Of a stretch of 64,000 bases of DNA, positions 18,825-26,295 are shown piece after piece (the stretch's first letter is position 1; every line of letters begins with the position of its first letter). The position numbers were made by a program, and so were the translations under genes. A model generated the notes under the pieces. The model had not been told where the DNA came from, made no database searches, and worked only from the letters and a program-made list of their open reading frames with translations. The stretch comes from G963665975 sp963665975. GTDB taxonomy: Bacteria; Bacteroidota; Rhodothermia; Rhodothermales; Bin80. The stretch covers positions 3,720,001 through 3,784,000 of the forward strand of contig OY762508.1 of the NCBI GenBank assembly GCA_963665975.1, in the 5' to 3' direction.

Positions 18825-19154
18825 ATTGCAATCAAGACACGCAAGCTCCAAAGAACGCTCAACTCCGATGATGCCCTTACAAAGAAGTAAGGAAAGCGGA
18901 TGGCAAGGACGATCACGTCATGTCTTGCCGTCTTGGAGGAGGCAGAGACATTGGATCGAGTGCCGACCCGTCCACCGGAACGGCTGCACCAGCTTCGCGG
19001 AGGTAGAAACGAGCAATTTGCCGATGATCTTGTTCACCCATACCGACTCATTTTGAAACCCGACCACCATTCGCTACCACGGAAGGAATATTGCGGAATT
19101 GATCGGACTCGCGTTACAGCGATCACGATCCTGGAGATAAGGGACTATCACTGA
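18825..19154 (+). pseudogene. RelE/HigB-type toxin, interrupted by an in-frame TAA
   Basis: The frame ending at 19154 reads LVHPYRLILKPDHHSLPRKE, then TAITILEIRDYH, the typical end of RelE/HigB-like toxins encoded before HigA-ImmA proteins. Going upstream in the same frame, protein-like sequence continues (IKTRKLQRTLNSDDALTKK) past a TAA at 18888-18890 that stands where the family has a residue such as Tyr or Trp in a KKxG motif. A second TAA lies at 18822-18824. Without the first stop the protein would be about 110 residues, the normal size. The remaining open frame starts at ATG 18900 and would make an 84-residue fragment lacking the first helix. The toxin is probably dead or truncated. The antitoxin gene follows 14 bases later. 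Confidence 0.65.
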
Positions 19155-19168
19155 AGAATGACCTACGC

Positions 19169-20257
19169 ATGGCGAATCCAACATACGCGTATGCGCCGGA
19201 CTATGCAGTTCCGCCGGGCTGGGTCCTAGACGAGCATCTGGAGGCGCGCGGAATTTCGCAGGCAGAATTCGCCCGGAGGTGTGGACGGTCACCGAAGCTA
19301 ATCAGCGAAATAATTGCCGGCAAGGCGCGCCTTGAGCCGAAAACGGCTCTGCAATTTGAAAGGGTACTGGGCTTGGATGCAAGCATTTGGCTTGGAATCG
19401 AGTCGAAGTATCAGATTTACAGGATGCGGGAGGCCGAGGCAGCATCGGCGAAGGCGCATCGCGCCTGGATTAAACGGTTTCCAGTCAAGGATCTTGTGAA
19501 TTGGGGGTGTTGCAAGAAGCCACATTCGGACGCGGAATCCTTGTCCGAACTCCTGACATTTTTTGCCGTCGGCTCGGTTGAAGCGTGTAACGAGAAATTT
19601 GCTCGGGCCAAGGTGGCGTATCGGCATTCGCCCAGCTTCGAGAGCGACGAGGCCATGGTGGCGACATGGCTCCGTTTAGGTGAGCTGAAAGCCAAGCGCC
19701 AAGATTGCGCCAACTTCGATAAGACCGAATTCAGGAGAGCAATGCGCACGGTCCGAAGTCTGACACGGGAGCCCATAGGGGTGGCTCTGGAAAGGGCGCA
19801 AACAATCACCAATGCGGTAGGGGTAGCACTTGCGATCGTCAAACCGCTTCCACGGGTAGCGCTCAGCGGAGCCGCATGGTGGCCTTCGCCGCAGAAAGCC
19901 GTTATTCAGCTAAGTGCGCGCTATAAGTCAGATGATCATCTGTGGTTCAGCTTTTTTCATGAGGCGGCGCACATCCTGCTTCACAGCAAGAGATGCATAT
20001 TCATTGAGGGTAAGGACAACGACCAGGACGACCTTGAAAGGGAGGCGAATGCATGGGCTGCGAACAAGCTCATTGCAAAAGGAGACTGGGAGCGATTTGC
20101 GGCAACGTGCCCGCATAGTGCATCCGCCGTCAATGAATTTGCCGATCAGCAAGGCATCGCTCCGGGCATCATTGTCGGGAGGCTTCAACACGCTGGGTTT
20201 CTGCCTTATTCTCAATTGAACTACCTCAAAGTTCGTTATAAATGGCAGGACGATTGA
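19169..20257 (+). CDS. HigA-like antitoxin fused to ImmA/IrrE metallopeptidase
   Basis: 362 residues. The N-terminal helix-turn-helix (about 15-75: LDEHLEARGISQAEFARRCG, SPKLISEIIAGKARLEPKTA) is of the HigA/XRE antitoxin type. The C-terminal half is an ImmA/IrrE zinc peptidase domain with HEAAH at residues 264-268, plus downstream acidic residues (DDLEREANAWAANKLI). In this family the HTH binds the shared promoter and neutralises the toxin, while the peptidase may act in regulation. It follows a broken toxin gene, so it may be an orphan antitoxin kept for protection against related toxins. ATG 19169 is the start; another ATG at 19157 is out of frame. Confidence 0.88.
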   Translation: MANPTYAYAPDYAVPPGWVLDEHLEARGISQAEFARRCGRSPKLISEIIAGKARLEPKTALQFERVLGLDASIWLGIESKYQIYRMREAEAASAKAHRAWIKRFPVKDLVNWGCCKKPHSDAESLSELLTFFAVGSVEACNEKFARAKVAYRHSPSFESDEAMVATWLRLGELKAKRQDCANFDKTEFRRAMRTVRSLTREPIGVALERAQTITNAVGVALAIVKPLPRVALSGAAWWPSPQKAVIQLSARYKSDDHLWFSFFHEAAHILLHSKRCIFIEGKDNDQDDLEREANAWAANKLIAKGDWERFAATCPHSASAVNEFADQQGIAPGIIVGRLQHAGFLPYSQLNYLKVRYKWQDD

Positions 20258-20668
20258 TTCTCCTCCACGGTCCGACGGCAAATCGGCATGCAGGACTGCG
20301 CGTGATATTTTGATCAAGTTGGATAGGGAGTCGGTCATTAGCCAGGAGTTGCGAACGTTCATATCTGTACTGCCCAACTCATCATGATCGGCGGGAGGTG
20401 CTACTTAGCACTCCCCATAGTAGATTGACACCTGTGAATAACTTTTAACTGGCTCTATACCACAAGAACCGGTAGCGGCTTTTTGGTGTACGGCTTGTGT
20501 CTCATGCCACATGACGCCATGTGCAGTAGCGGTTTTTTTGGTTGTTGCTGAGAAAACAGCTCGCCTCTCTTTGTCGCCACGTACGGTTGTGCAACCAGAT
20601 GGTCTCTGGTCAGACAATTAACGAAGGTTGTAGCGTGGGATGCATTGCATTCAACTGAGGCACCGATT
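20258..20668. other. Non-coding region before the FAD oxidoreductase gene
   Basis: No gene recognised. Two T-rich runs (around 20480 and 20530) each follow a TAGCGG motif and could act as weak terminators or regulatory leader sequence. This should hold the promoter of the second aminophosphonate group. Confidence 0.35.
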
Positions 20669-21844
20669 GTGACAGTTGCACGCCAACAGTGGGCCACATC
20701 CAGGCAGGCTGACGTAGCGGTGGTCGGCGCCGGTATCGTAGGAATCGCCCATGCCCTCGAGGCCGCCCGACGAGGATTGCGAGTCGTCGTATTTGAGCGC
20801 GACGAGCGACCGATCGGTGCCTCGATCCGCAATTTTGGCATGATACTGTCGCTGGGGGCGGCACCGGGAGCAATGCTCGCATGGGCCCTGCGGAGCCGGC
20901 AGGTTTGGAGAAGAATTGCGCCAGAGGCGGGAATTTGGTGGCAGCAGAGCGGTGCTTTGCTCTTGGCCTACCAGGAGGACGAGCGAGCAGTCGCAAATGA
21001 ATTTGCGGGCCAGGGCATGGAGACCGGCCACCGGTGCCAATGGCTCGGGGCCAACGAAGTGGTACGCCGATGCCCGGCAGTGACAGCCTCGGGGCTACTC
21101 GGCGCACTGTGGTTTCCCGATGAAATGATTGTCGATCCACGCGAGGCCCTGCGAAAGCTGCCGCCTTACTTGAGTGGCAGGCACGCCGTTTGTTTTCGAT
21201 TCGGCAGGGCGGTCATGGGTATAGCCATGCCATACATTCAGGCGGGTAATGAGACGTGGCGCGTTGATCGGGTCCTCGTGTGCACGGGTGCCGCTACACA
21301 CTCACTGTTCCCCGATATGTTTTCGGCTGGCGGATTGACCCGATGCAAGCTGCAGATGATGCGCACCGTGCCGCAGCCAAACAGGTGGCGCCTCGGTCCC
21401 ATGATTGCAACCGGGCTAAGCATGCGCCATTTCCCGACCTTTTCCGCGTGTCCTTCACTACCTTCGCTGAAGCAGCGTATTGATCATGACCATCCAGACC
21501 TGGAACGGTGGGGGATCCACCTGCTCGCCGCACAGAACGGTCTCGGAGAACTGATTTTGGGCGATTCCCACGAATACGGACTTGAACCGGACCTGTTCGA
21601 TCGCCCCGAGATCGACACATTGATACTGGGGCACGTGCGAACATTCCTTGCACCGCCCACGTTGGCCATTGCGCAACGGTGGCACGGCATATATGCAATA
21701 CACGCTACGCGCCCGGTTTTTCTGGCCGAACCAGAGCCGAATGTCTACATTGTCAATGGCTTGGGTGGCATGGGAATGTCTGCCAGCTTCGGGCTCGCAC
21801 AGGATGTATTCGAGAACTGGAAGCAGACTATGAGTGCAGTGTAG
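20669..21844 (+). CDS. FAD-dependent oxidoreductase, TIGR03364-like (aminophosphonate oxidation)
   Basis: 391 residues from GTG 20669, which has GAGG eight bases upstream; an in-frame TTG at 20645 is the alternative. It is a DAO-family flavoenzyme: dinucleotide-binding VAVVGAGIVGIAHALEAARRG, FERDERPIGASIRNFGM, LTRCKLQMMRTVPQP and a C-terminal FAD contact VYIVNGLGGMGMSASFG. The SIRNFGM and CKLQM segments recall the TIGR03364 clade, which travels with phosphonate genes and is proposed to oxidise aminophosphonates such as N-methyl or hydroxylated AEP. Here it precedes a class III PLP enzyme and an organophosphate-type transporter. The reaction is inferred from family and context. Glycine-oxidase-like activity on an amino acid is the alternative. 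Confidence 0.8.
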   Translation: MTVARQQWATSRQADVAVVGAGIVGIAHALEAARRGLRVVVFERDERPIGASIRNFGMILSLGAAPGAMLAWALRSRQVWRRIAPEAGIWWQQSGALLLAYQEDERAVANEFAGQGMETGHRCQWLGANEVVRRCPAVTASGLLGALWFPDEMIVDPREALRKLPPYLSGRHAVCFRFGRAVMGIAMPYIQAGNETWRVDRVLVCTGAATHSLFPDMFSAGGLTRCKLQMMRTVPQPNRWRLGPMIATGLSMRHFPTFSACPSLPSLKQRIDHDHPDLERWGIHLLAAQNGLGELILGDSHEYGLEPDLFDRPEIDTLILGHVRTFLAPPTLAIAQRWHGIYAIHATRPVFLAEPEPNVYIVNGLGGMGMSASFGLAQDVFENWKQTMSAV

Positions 21845-21913
21845 CTCCCAAGCTTCCAGAGCGCATTTGCCTCAGATGTAATCCGAATAATATAATCAGC
21901 CCTGTTAACCGTG

Positions 21914-23203
21914 ATGCAACACGACGCAGAACGCTCTCTGGCTGCCTTTCCAGCGGGTTCGAACGGTGAATTCAACCTTCCGCCGGCCCTGACCATTGTC
22001 ATAGAGCGTGGGGAAGGCTGCGAACTTTGGGATACCCAATCCAGGCATTTCATCGATTTCTCCATGGGGTGGGGCTCGTGTCTCGTAGGGCATGCGCGTC
22101 CAGAGGTGACCGAGGCCGTGTCACGTCAATTGTCCAAGGGTGCGAATTTTGCCTATGTCACCGAAGCATCCCTCTCGTTGGCGGAGGAAATTATTCGCAT
22201 TAGCCCAGCGTGCCAACGGCTCCGATTCTGTGCTTCCGGGACCGAGGCTACCATGTACGGTCTGCGACTGGCGAGAGCCTTTACCGGACGCTCCCGCGTC
22301 CTCAAGTTCGAAGGGGCTTACCACGGAGCCAACGAAGTCGGGGTGACAAGCCTGTTTCCACATCGTCTTTATGACTTCCCTGTCCCGGAGCCATCCTCAG
22401 CAGGCATTGCCCACCTTGTGCGTGACCATGTGTTGATTGCGCCGTACAACGATCTGGAGACGACCCTGGGAATCATTGAGGCGCATGCCAGCGAGTTGGC
22501 AGCGGTAATCGTTGAACCACTTCATCGCTGCTTACCACCGGTAGCGGGTTTCCTTGAAGGGCTGCGAGCGGCAACAGCCGCCCACGGCATTCTACTGATC
22601 TTCGACGAGGTTGTCACGGGTTTTCGCCTTGCCTACGGAGGGGCACAGGAATATTATGGCGTAGTTCCTGATCTGGTGGCGTACGGAAAGGCCCTCGGCG
22701 GCGGCTTTCCAATCGGCGCCTACGGTGGCCGTGCGGACATCATGGATCTGGTGCGCGAAGATCGTCTGGGAACGTCGTCCTACGTCTGGACAGCCTCCTC
22801 ACTGGGCGGCAACCCCATCTCTACAACCGCTGCGGGCGCCGCCCTGACGGTCTTTCGGGAAACTGGCGTGTACGAACACTTACACGAGATTGGGACATAC
22901 CTTCGTGACGGCATGCGCCGCGTGCTCCGGGCGCGCGGCGTAGCCGGACAAATCATCGGAGACGGGCCGCTTGCCCAGGTTGTGTTCACATCTGAAGAGC
23001 AGCCGGTGCTGGACTACCGCGCCACCCGACGGGCGAATGTACAGGCAAATCGGGCCGTCATGCTCGGCCTGTTTAAGCGAGGCGTCTTTCTCAATCCTAT
23101 GGGAACGAAGCTTTACCTTTCGTTGGCCCACGACGAGGCTGTCTGCGATGCGTTTCTGGAGCGCTTCGACGACGCCCTGTCGGCAGTCTTCCCCATAGCC
23201 TGA
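21914..23203 (+). CDS. Class III PLP enzyme, glutamate-1-semialdehyde aminomutase-like
   Basis: 429 residues from ATG 21914 (a GTG directly before it is also in frame). It resembles HemL-type aminomutases: FSMGWGSCLVGHARPEVTEAV, CASGTEATMYGLRLARAFTG, LIFDEVVTGFRLAYGGAQEY and the PLP lysine in DLVAYGKALGGGFPIGAYGG. A genuine HemL would not be expected between a phosphonate-type flavoenzyme and an organophosphate transporter. A role as an aminophosphonate transaminase or aminomutase is therefore likely. The second aminotransferase-fold enzyme of the window (7428-8804) belongs to a different subgroup. The gene starts about 70 bases after the oxidoreductase, in the same direction. Confidence 0.78.
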   Translation: MQHDAERSLAAFPAGSNGEFNLPPALTIVIERGEGCELWDTQSRHFIDFSMGWGSCLVGHARPEVTEAVSRQLSKGANFAYVTEASLSLAEEIIRISPACQRLRFCASGTEATMYGLRLARAFTGRSRVLKFEGAYHGANEVGVTSLFPHRLYDFPVPEPSSAGIAHLVRDHVLIAPYNDLETTLGIIEAHASELAAVIVEPLHRCLPPVAGFLEGLRAATAAHGILLIFDEVVTGFRLAYGGAQEYYGVVPDLVAYGKALGGGFPIGAYGGRADIMDLVREDRLGTSSYVWTASSLGGNPISTTAAGAALTVFRETGVYEHLHEIGTYLRDGMRRVLRARGVAGQIIGDGPLAQVVFTSEEQPVLDYRATRRANVQANRAVMLGLFKRGVFLNPMGTKLYLSLAHDEAVCDAFLERFDDALSAVFPIA

Positions 23204-23215
23204 TCCCAATCTGAC

Positions 23216-24511
23216 ATGCGACTGATGCCGCGCGTTGCCGATGCCTCGCCTCTTGTCGCGTGGCGTTACCGGATTTTTGCGGTGACCTGGCTCTCTTATG
23301 CCGGCTTCTATTTGTGCCGCAAGAATTTCAGCGTGGTCATGCCGCTCCTGACGAGCGAACTGGGCTTTACCAGAACCGATCTGGCCTGGATTCTTACAGG
23401 GTACAGCTTGATCTACATGCTTGGGCAATTCGCAAACGGCCTTCTTAGCGATCGCTACGGGTCCCGGTTCATCGTGGTTGCTGGTCTAATAGTCTCCGTA
23501 AGCTCGAATATCACCATGGGGCTTGGAGCGTCCGTGTTTCTGTTCATGGTCATGATGTGGAGTAACGGCTACGGTCAGTCGACAGGATGGCCGGGACTCA
23601 TCAAGATCATGGCAGCCTGGTTTCGACACGAGGAACGGGGCGTGGTGATGGCCTGGTGGTGTACGTGCTACGTGGTTGGAGGCTTTGCTGCCACGATTTT
23701 TGCCACATATTGCGCAACCACGGACACATTTTTGGCCGATCTGGGATGGCGCAGGGCCTTTTGGGCGCCAGCGATACTGCTGACGATCATTGGTGCAGTC
23801 TATGCCATACTGGTGCGAGACAGACCCTCGGATGTAGGTCTCCCGGACTTGCCGGAGCCGGGGGGTGCTGCGTCTGCTTCGAGCCAGGCAACGTGGAAAG
23901 GCAATACGGCGCTGCTGCGGAGTGTGCTGTCCGATTCCGCTCTTTGGGTTACCGGAGCCATGTACTTCTTCACGAAGATGACGCGCTACGCTTTCTTGTT
24001 CTGGCTTCCACTTTACATGACGGAGGCGCTTGACTATTCAGACAGCACAGCCGGGTATACATCGTCCGTGTATGAATTGATGGGTATTCTGGGCGTACTG
24101 TTGGCAGGGTATGCGTCCGACAAGCTCTTCCAGGCACGCCGATTCCCGGTAGGCGCGCTGATGCTTTATGGACTGGCGCTGTCGCTACTATTGCACCCAA
24201 CGCTTTCAGAGCTCGGTGTGTGGGCAAATGCCGCAAGCATAGGCGTGATCGGAATAATGACCTTTGGGCCGGACGCGCTGATGTCCGGCGCCGCATCCAT
24301 GGATATCGGCAGCCAGCGCGGAGCGGCAACGGCGGCAGGTCTCATCAACTGCATGGGGTCCTGCGGCCAGTTGGTTTCTCCGCTCCTGGTGGCGTATGTG
24401 GCTGACCAGTTTGGGTGGAACAGTATGTTCTACCTGTTCGTCGTGTTTGCATTGATTTCCGGGACACTCCTGGCAACCAAATGGAACTACAGAGCCAAGT
24501 TGGGTGCCTAG
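23216..24511 (+). CDS. MFS transporter, organophosphate:phosphate antiporter-like
   Basis: 431 residues with about 12 membrane helices. The N-terminal signature WLSYAGFYLCRKNFSVVMPLL, LILTGY-like helix 2 and GLLSDRYGSRF (loop 2-3) are those of the GlpT/UhpT/UhpC organophosphate antiporter family. Loop 6-7 is short (about residues 205-225). Such carriers exchange organophosphates for phosphate. In this operon the likely cargo is an aminophosphonate or related anion entering the cytoplasm, while phosphate made by PhnA may leave in exchange (inference). It starts 12 bases after the PLP gene, so the two are co-transcribed. Confidence 0.85.
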   Translation: MRLMPRVADASPLVAWRYRIFAVTWLSYAGFYLCRKNFSVVMPLLTSELGFTRTDLAWILTGYSLIYMLGQFANGLLSDRYGSRFIVVAGLIVSVSSNITMGLGASVFLFMVMMWSNGYGQSTGWPGLIKIMAAWFRHEERGVVMAWWCTCYVVGGFAATIFATYCATTDTFLADLGWRRAFWAPAILLTIIGAVYAILVRDRPSDVGLPDLPEPGGAASASSQATWKGNTALLRSVLSDSALWVTGAMYFFTKMTRYAFLFWLPLYMTEALDYSDSTAGYTSSVYELMGILGVLLAGYASDKLFQARRFPVGALMLYGLALSLLLHPTLSELGVWANAASIGVIGIMTFGPDALMSGAASMDIGSQRGAATAAGLINCMGSCGQLVSPLLVAYVADQFGWNSMFYLFVVFALISGTLLATKWNYRAKLGA

Positions 24512-24551
24512 GATTGCTGGTTACATATAACGCTCTATTCACATGTTGACA

Positions 24552-24575
24552 CATGCCGTGGAATTTCTCGGCATG
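24552..24575 (+). terminator. Hairpin after the MFS gene
   Basis: CATGCCG and CGGCATG are a perfect 7-bp stem around a ten-base loop, 40 bases after the stop. There is no T-run, so it is a probable but unproven transcription stop. Confidence 0.4.
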
Positions 24576-24743
24576 CTCTAGCAGAACAGGACTCTATGGT
24601 CACGCAGAATTGTGGAGTCGCAAGAACGTCCCGGAATTGTTCTTGCGGGCTGGTTGGTGGTCAATCGAATGCGCTGAGTGGGCCACTGGTAGGGGTTACT
24701 TGTTGCATAGGGGAACCGAACGGTCACGTGAGCGGAATGAAGC

Positions 24744-24760
24744 TACCCCGTTTTCACGGA
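24744..24760 (+). repeat. IS3 terminal inverted repeat, distal end
   Basis: TACCCCGTTTTCACGGA; pairs with 29386-29402 (reverse complement TACCCCACTTTCACGGA), two mismatches. This is the orfB end of the element. Confidence 0.8.
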
Positions 24761-24896
24761 CGTTTAATTCTTGGGGTTGATGGTGAATGATTGAGTTCTT
24801 TCTGGCTCCTCTTGTTCCGGTGAGAGAGACAACGAGGGATCTGGACGAAGTGAGCTGACCGGAGAGCTTTGGCCACCCCGGCGCTGCAGGTTAGCT

Positions 24897-25086
24897 TCAG
24901 GCTGCATGGTTGAGTCTCTCGAAGTTTACCGGTGCCTCGTAGCCGATCGACGAGTGGAGCCGGCGGGTGTTGTAGAACCCCTCGATGAAGCGAAAGATCG
25001 CACGCCGAGCATCGGCCGCAGTAGGATAGCTCTTCCGGTCGAGCAACTCACATTCTAGCGTCGCGAAAAAGCTCTCACACATTGCG
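24897..25086 (-). pseudogene. IS3 transposase OrfB, C-terminal part (separated by insertion)
   Basis: Reads NAMCESFFATLECELLDRKS, then RRAIFRFIEGFYNTRRLHSS and a YEAPVNFE end, the last third of an IS3 DDE transposase including the catalytic Glu of CESFFATLE. The segment lacks a start of its own; the frame upstream runs into the inserted element. Joined at TTAT to 28378-29035 it restores GDAYDNAMCESFF without a gap or frameshift. Confidence 0.88.
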
Positions 25087-25109
25087 TTATTGCAGGCTGC
25101 CAAATGCGA
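25087..25109 (+). repeat. Left junction of the serine-recombinase element
   Basis: TTAT core followed by TGC and the inverted-repeat half AGGCTGCCAAATGCGA (25094-25109). On the outer side is IS3 orfB sequence. Confidence 0.7.
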
Positions 25110-25162
25110 AGCAGCCGGAATCATCGATATCCCAGGCGGACAAATCGTCCTTGCAGGATGTC

Positions 25163-25438
25163 GTGGCGGCCAGCGCAGATGACTGGGTGGAAGTCACGCA
25201 TCCCTTCCATCCGTGGCGTGGGCGCAGATTCCCCAGGCAATACTGCGTAACGACCAGCAATGTGCAGCTGGTGCGCTGCATCGTCGATGAGGACACGCTT
25301 CGGTGTTTGCCCAGAGCGTGGACGGACTTGCGCGTGGTAGACGACTTCGAGCGGGCATCAGCGGGACGGGCACTCTTCAGGACAGACGATCTTGTGGCAT
25401 TGAGATCGCTAGTAGATGCTCTTTTGGATGATCAATAA
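25163..25438 (+). CDS. DUF5372-like small protein of the recombinase element
   Basis: About 91 residues from GTG 25163; TTG 25151 is the alternative, and there is no ATG. The frame is open further upstream into the transposase remnant, which cannot be its true start. The core DDWVEVTHPFHPWRGRRFPR is recognisable as the DUF5372 family, small proteins of unknown function commonly found before recombinase genes. The second half (FRTDDLVALRSLVDALLDD) is acidic and helical. Position as first gene of the element suggests a part in excision control or DNA binding, but nothing in the sequence proves this. Confidence 0.6.
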   Translation: MAASADDWVEVTHPFHPWRGRRFPRQYCVTTSNVQLVRCIVDEDTLRCLPRAWTDLRVVDDFERASAGRALFRTDDLVALRSLVDALLDDQ

Positions 25439-25580
25439 TAATGCAACATTATGATCATGAATTACGCAACACAGAAGCAGATAAGGCGATTAAAAGCCGT
25501 ATTAGGCCTCTTCTTGTCTGCTGTGTTGCTACAATTCGATTCGATCTGTATATTCCAATGTGATCCTTAACCCCGACGAT

Positions 25581-26033
25581 ATGACCAACAAAAAGTCCGA
25601 ACATCTGCGCAAGTCCGGAACCCTCAACCCGCATCCGGAAGCGGTCTCCGATCCCCTGTTTGAAGGCAGCCCCTTCTTCGATCCGCGAGACCTCCTGCAG
25701 GTCCGCTACGAGATGATACGCGCGCACAAGAAAGGCACCACCCTCGAAGAGGCAGCCGCCCGGTACGGCATGTCCGTTCCTACCTGCGTGCGAGCAAAAC
25801 GCGCCTTCCGGGAAGGGGGCCTGCACGCACTGATTCCGGGGCGCCGCGGACCGCGTGGCCCCCGCAAGATTACCCCCGAGATCCTGGAATTTGCCGAGAG
25901 CTACCGAGCCACACATGGCGATGTGAGTATCCGCAAACTCGCCGCACTCATTAGCGAACACTTCAGTGTGCGCATCCACTTCAGCGGCCTTCACCGGGCG
26001 CTGTCAAAAAAAAACTCCAGAAAGCGCTCATGA
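25581..26033 (+). CDS. Helix-turn-helix protein of the recombinase element
   Basis: 150 residues from ATG 25581; an in-frame GTG lies at 25560. Residues about 45-90 form a helix-turn-helix of transposase type (GTTLEEAAARYGMSVPTCVR), followed by a basic stretch (GLHALIPGRRGPRGPRK). A second helix-turn-helix-like part follows (EILEFAESYRATHGDVSIRK, then SGLHRALSKKNSRKRS). It resembles the two N-terminal DNA-binding domains of IS630/IS481-type transposases without the DDE catalytic domain. It probably binds the element's ends or promoter and could act as an accessory or directionality factor (inference). The 3' end contains a run of nine A. Confidence 0.72.
   Translation: MTNKKSEHLRKSGTLNPHPEAVSDPLFEGSPFFDPRDLLQVRYEMIRAHKKGTTLEEAAARYGMSVPTCVRAKRAFREGGLHALIPGRRGPRGPRKITPEILEFAESYRATHGDVSIRKLAALISEHFSVRIHFSGLHRALSKKNSRKRS
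26006..26014 (+). other. A9 homopolymer, possible slippage site
   Basis: Nine consecutive A near the end of the helix-turn-helix gene. A +1 (or -2) shift here would bypass its stop and enter the frame of the next small gene, which is open across this site. Whether slippage happens cannot be told from the sequence. Confidence 0.3.
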
Positions 26034-26037
26034 CACG

Positions 26038-26295
26038 GTGCTCAATTGTCAGGACGCCTATCGCTATGACCGGTGGCGCCAGCGGTGGCTCAGTAGCTTG
26101 CACAGCCAGGCCATCTCCCTGGTGTGCCACCACGGCCTGGCGTGCGCCCTGGTGCTTGCACCTCGCCTGCCGACGCCGGATACGGCCACCGAGCCTGCGT
26201 CCGTGGCGCCGTCCAATGCGCTGCTTGTGTACGCTGCGTCCATGAGTTGCCAGCTCATTCACTCCACGCGCCTTGCCTATGCCCAGACCCTCTAG
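26038..26295 (+). CDS. Small unknown protein between HTH gene and recombinase
   Basis: 85 residues from GTG 26038; the frame is open upstream to about 25966. It begins VLNCQDAYRYDRWRQRWLSS, then a hydrophobic mixed segment (ISLVCHHGLACALVLAPRLP). It starts four bases after the preceding stop and overlaps the recombinase start by 17 bases, the tight packing expected of real genes in a compact element. A competing frame from ATG 26030 has Arg/Trp/Pro-rich, unnatural composition. No family was recognised. Confidence 0.45.
   Translation: MLNCQDAYRYDRWRQRWLSSLHSQAISLVCHHGLACALVLAPRLPTPDTATEPASVAPSNALLVYAASMSCQLIHSTRLAYAQTL

Noticed and set aside
18888..18890. Recoding of the TAA in the RelE-like toxin as a sense codon
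   Set aside because: No known recoding signal, and TAA is used as a normal stop elsewhere in the window (for example etfB and etfA-adjacent genes); a nonsense mutation is simpler.
25455..25994. 179-residue minus-strand frame opposite the HTH gene
   Set aside because: No domain; the plus-strand HTH gene fits the compact same-direction layout of the element.
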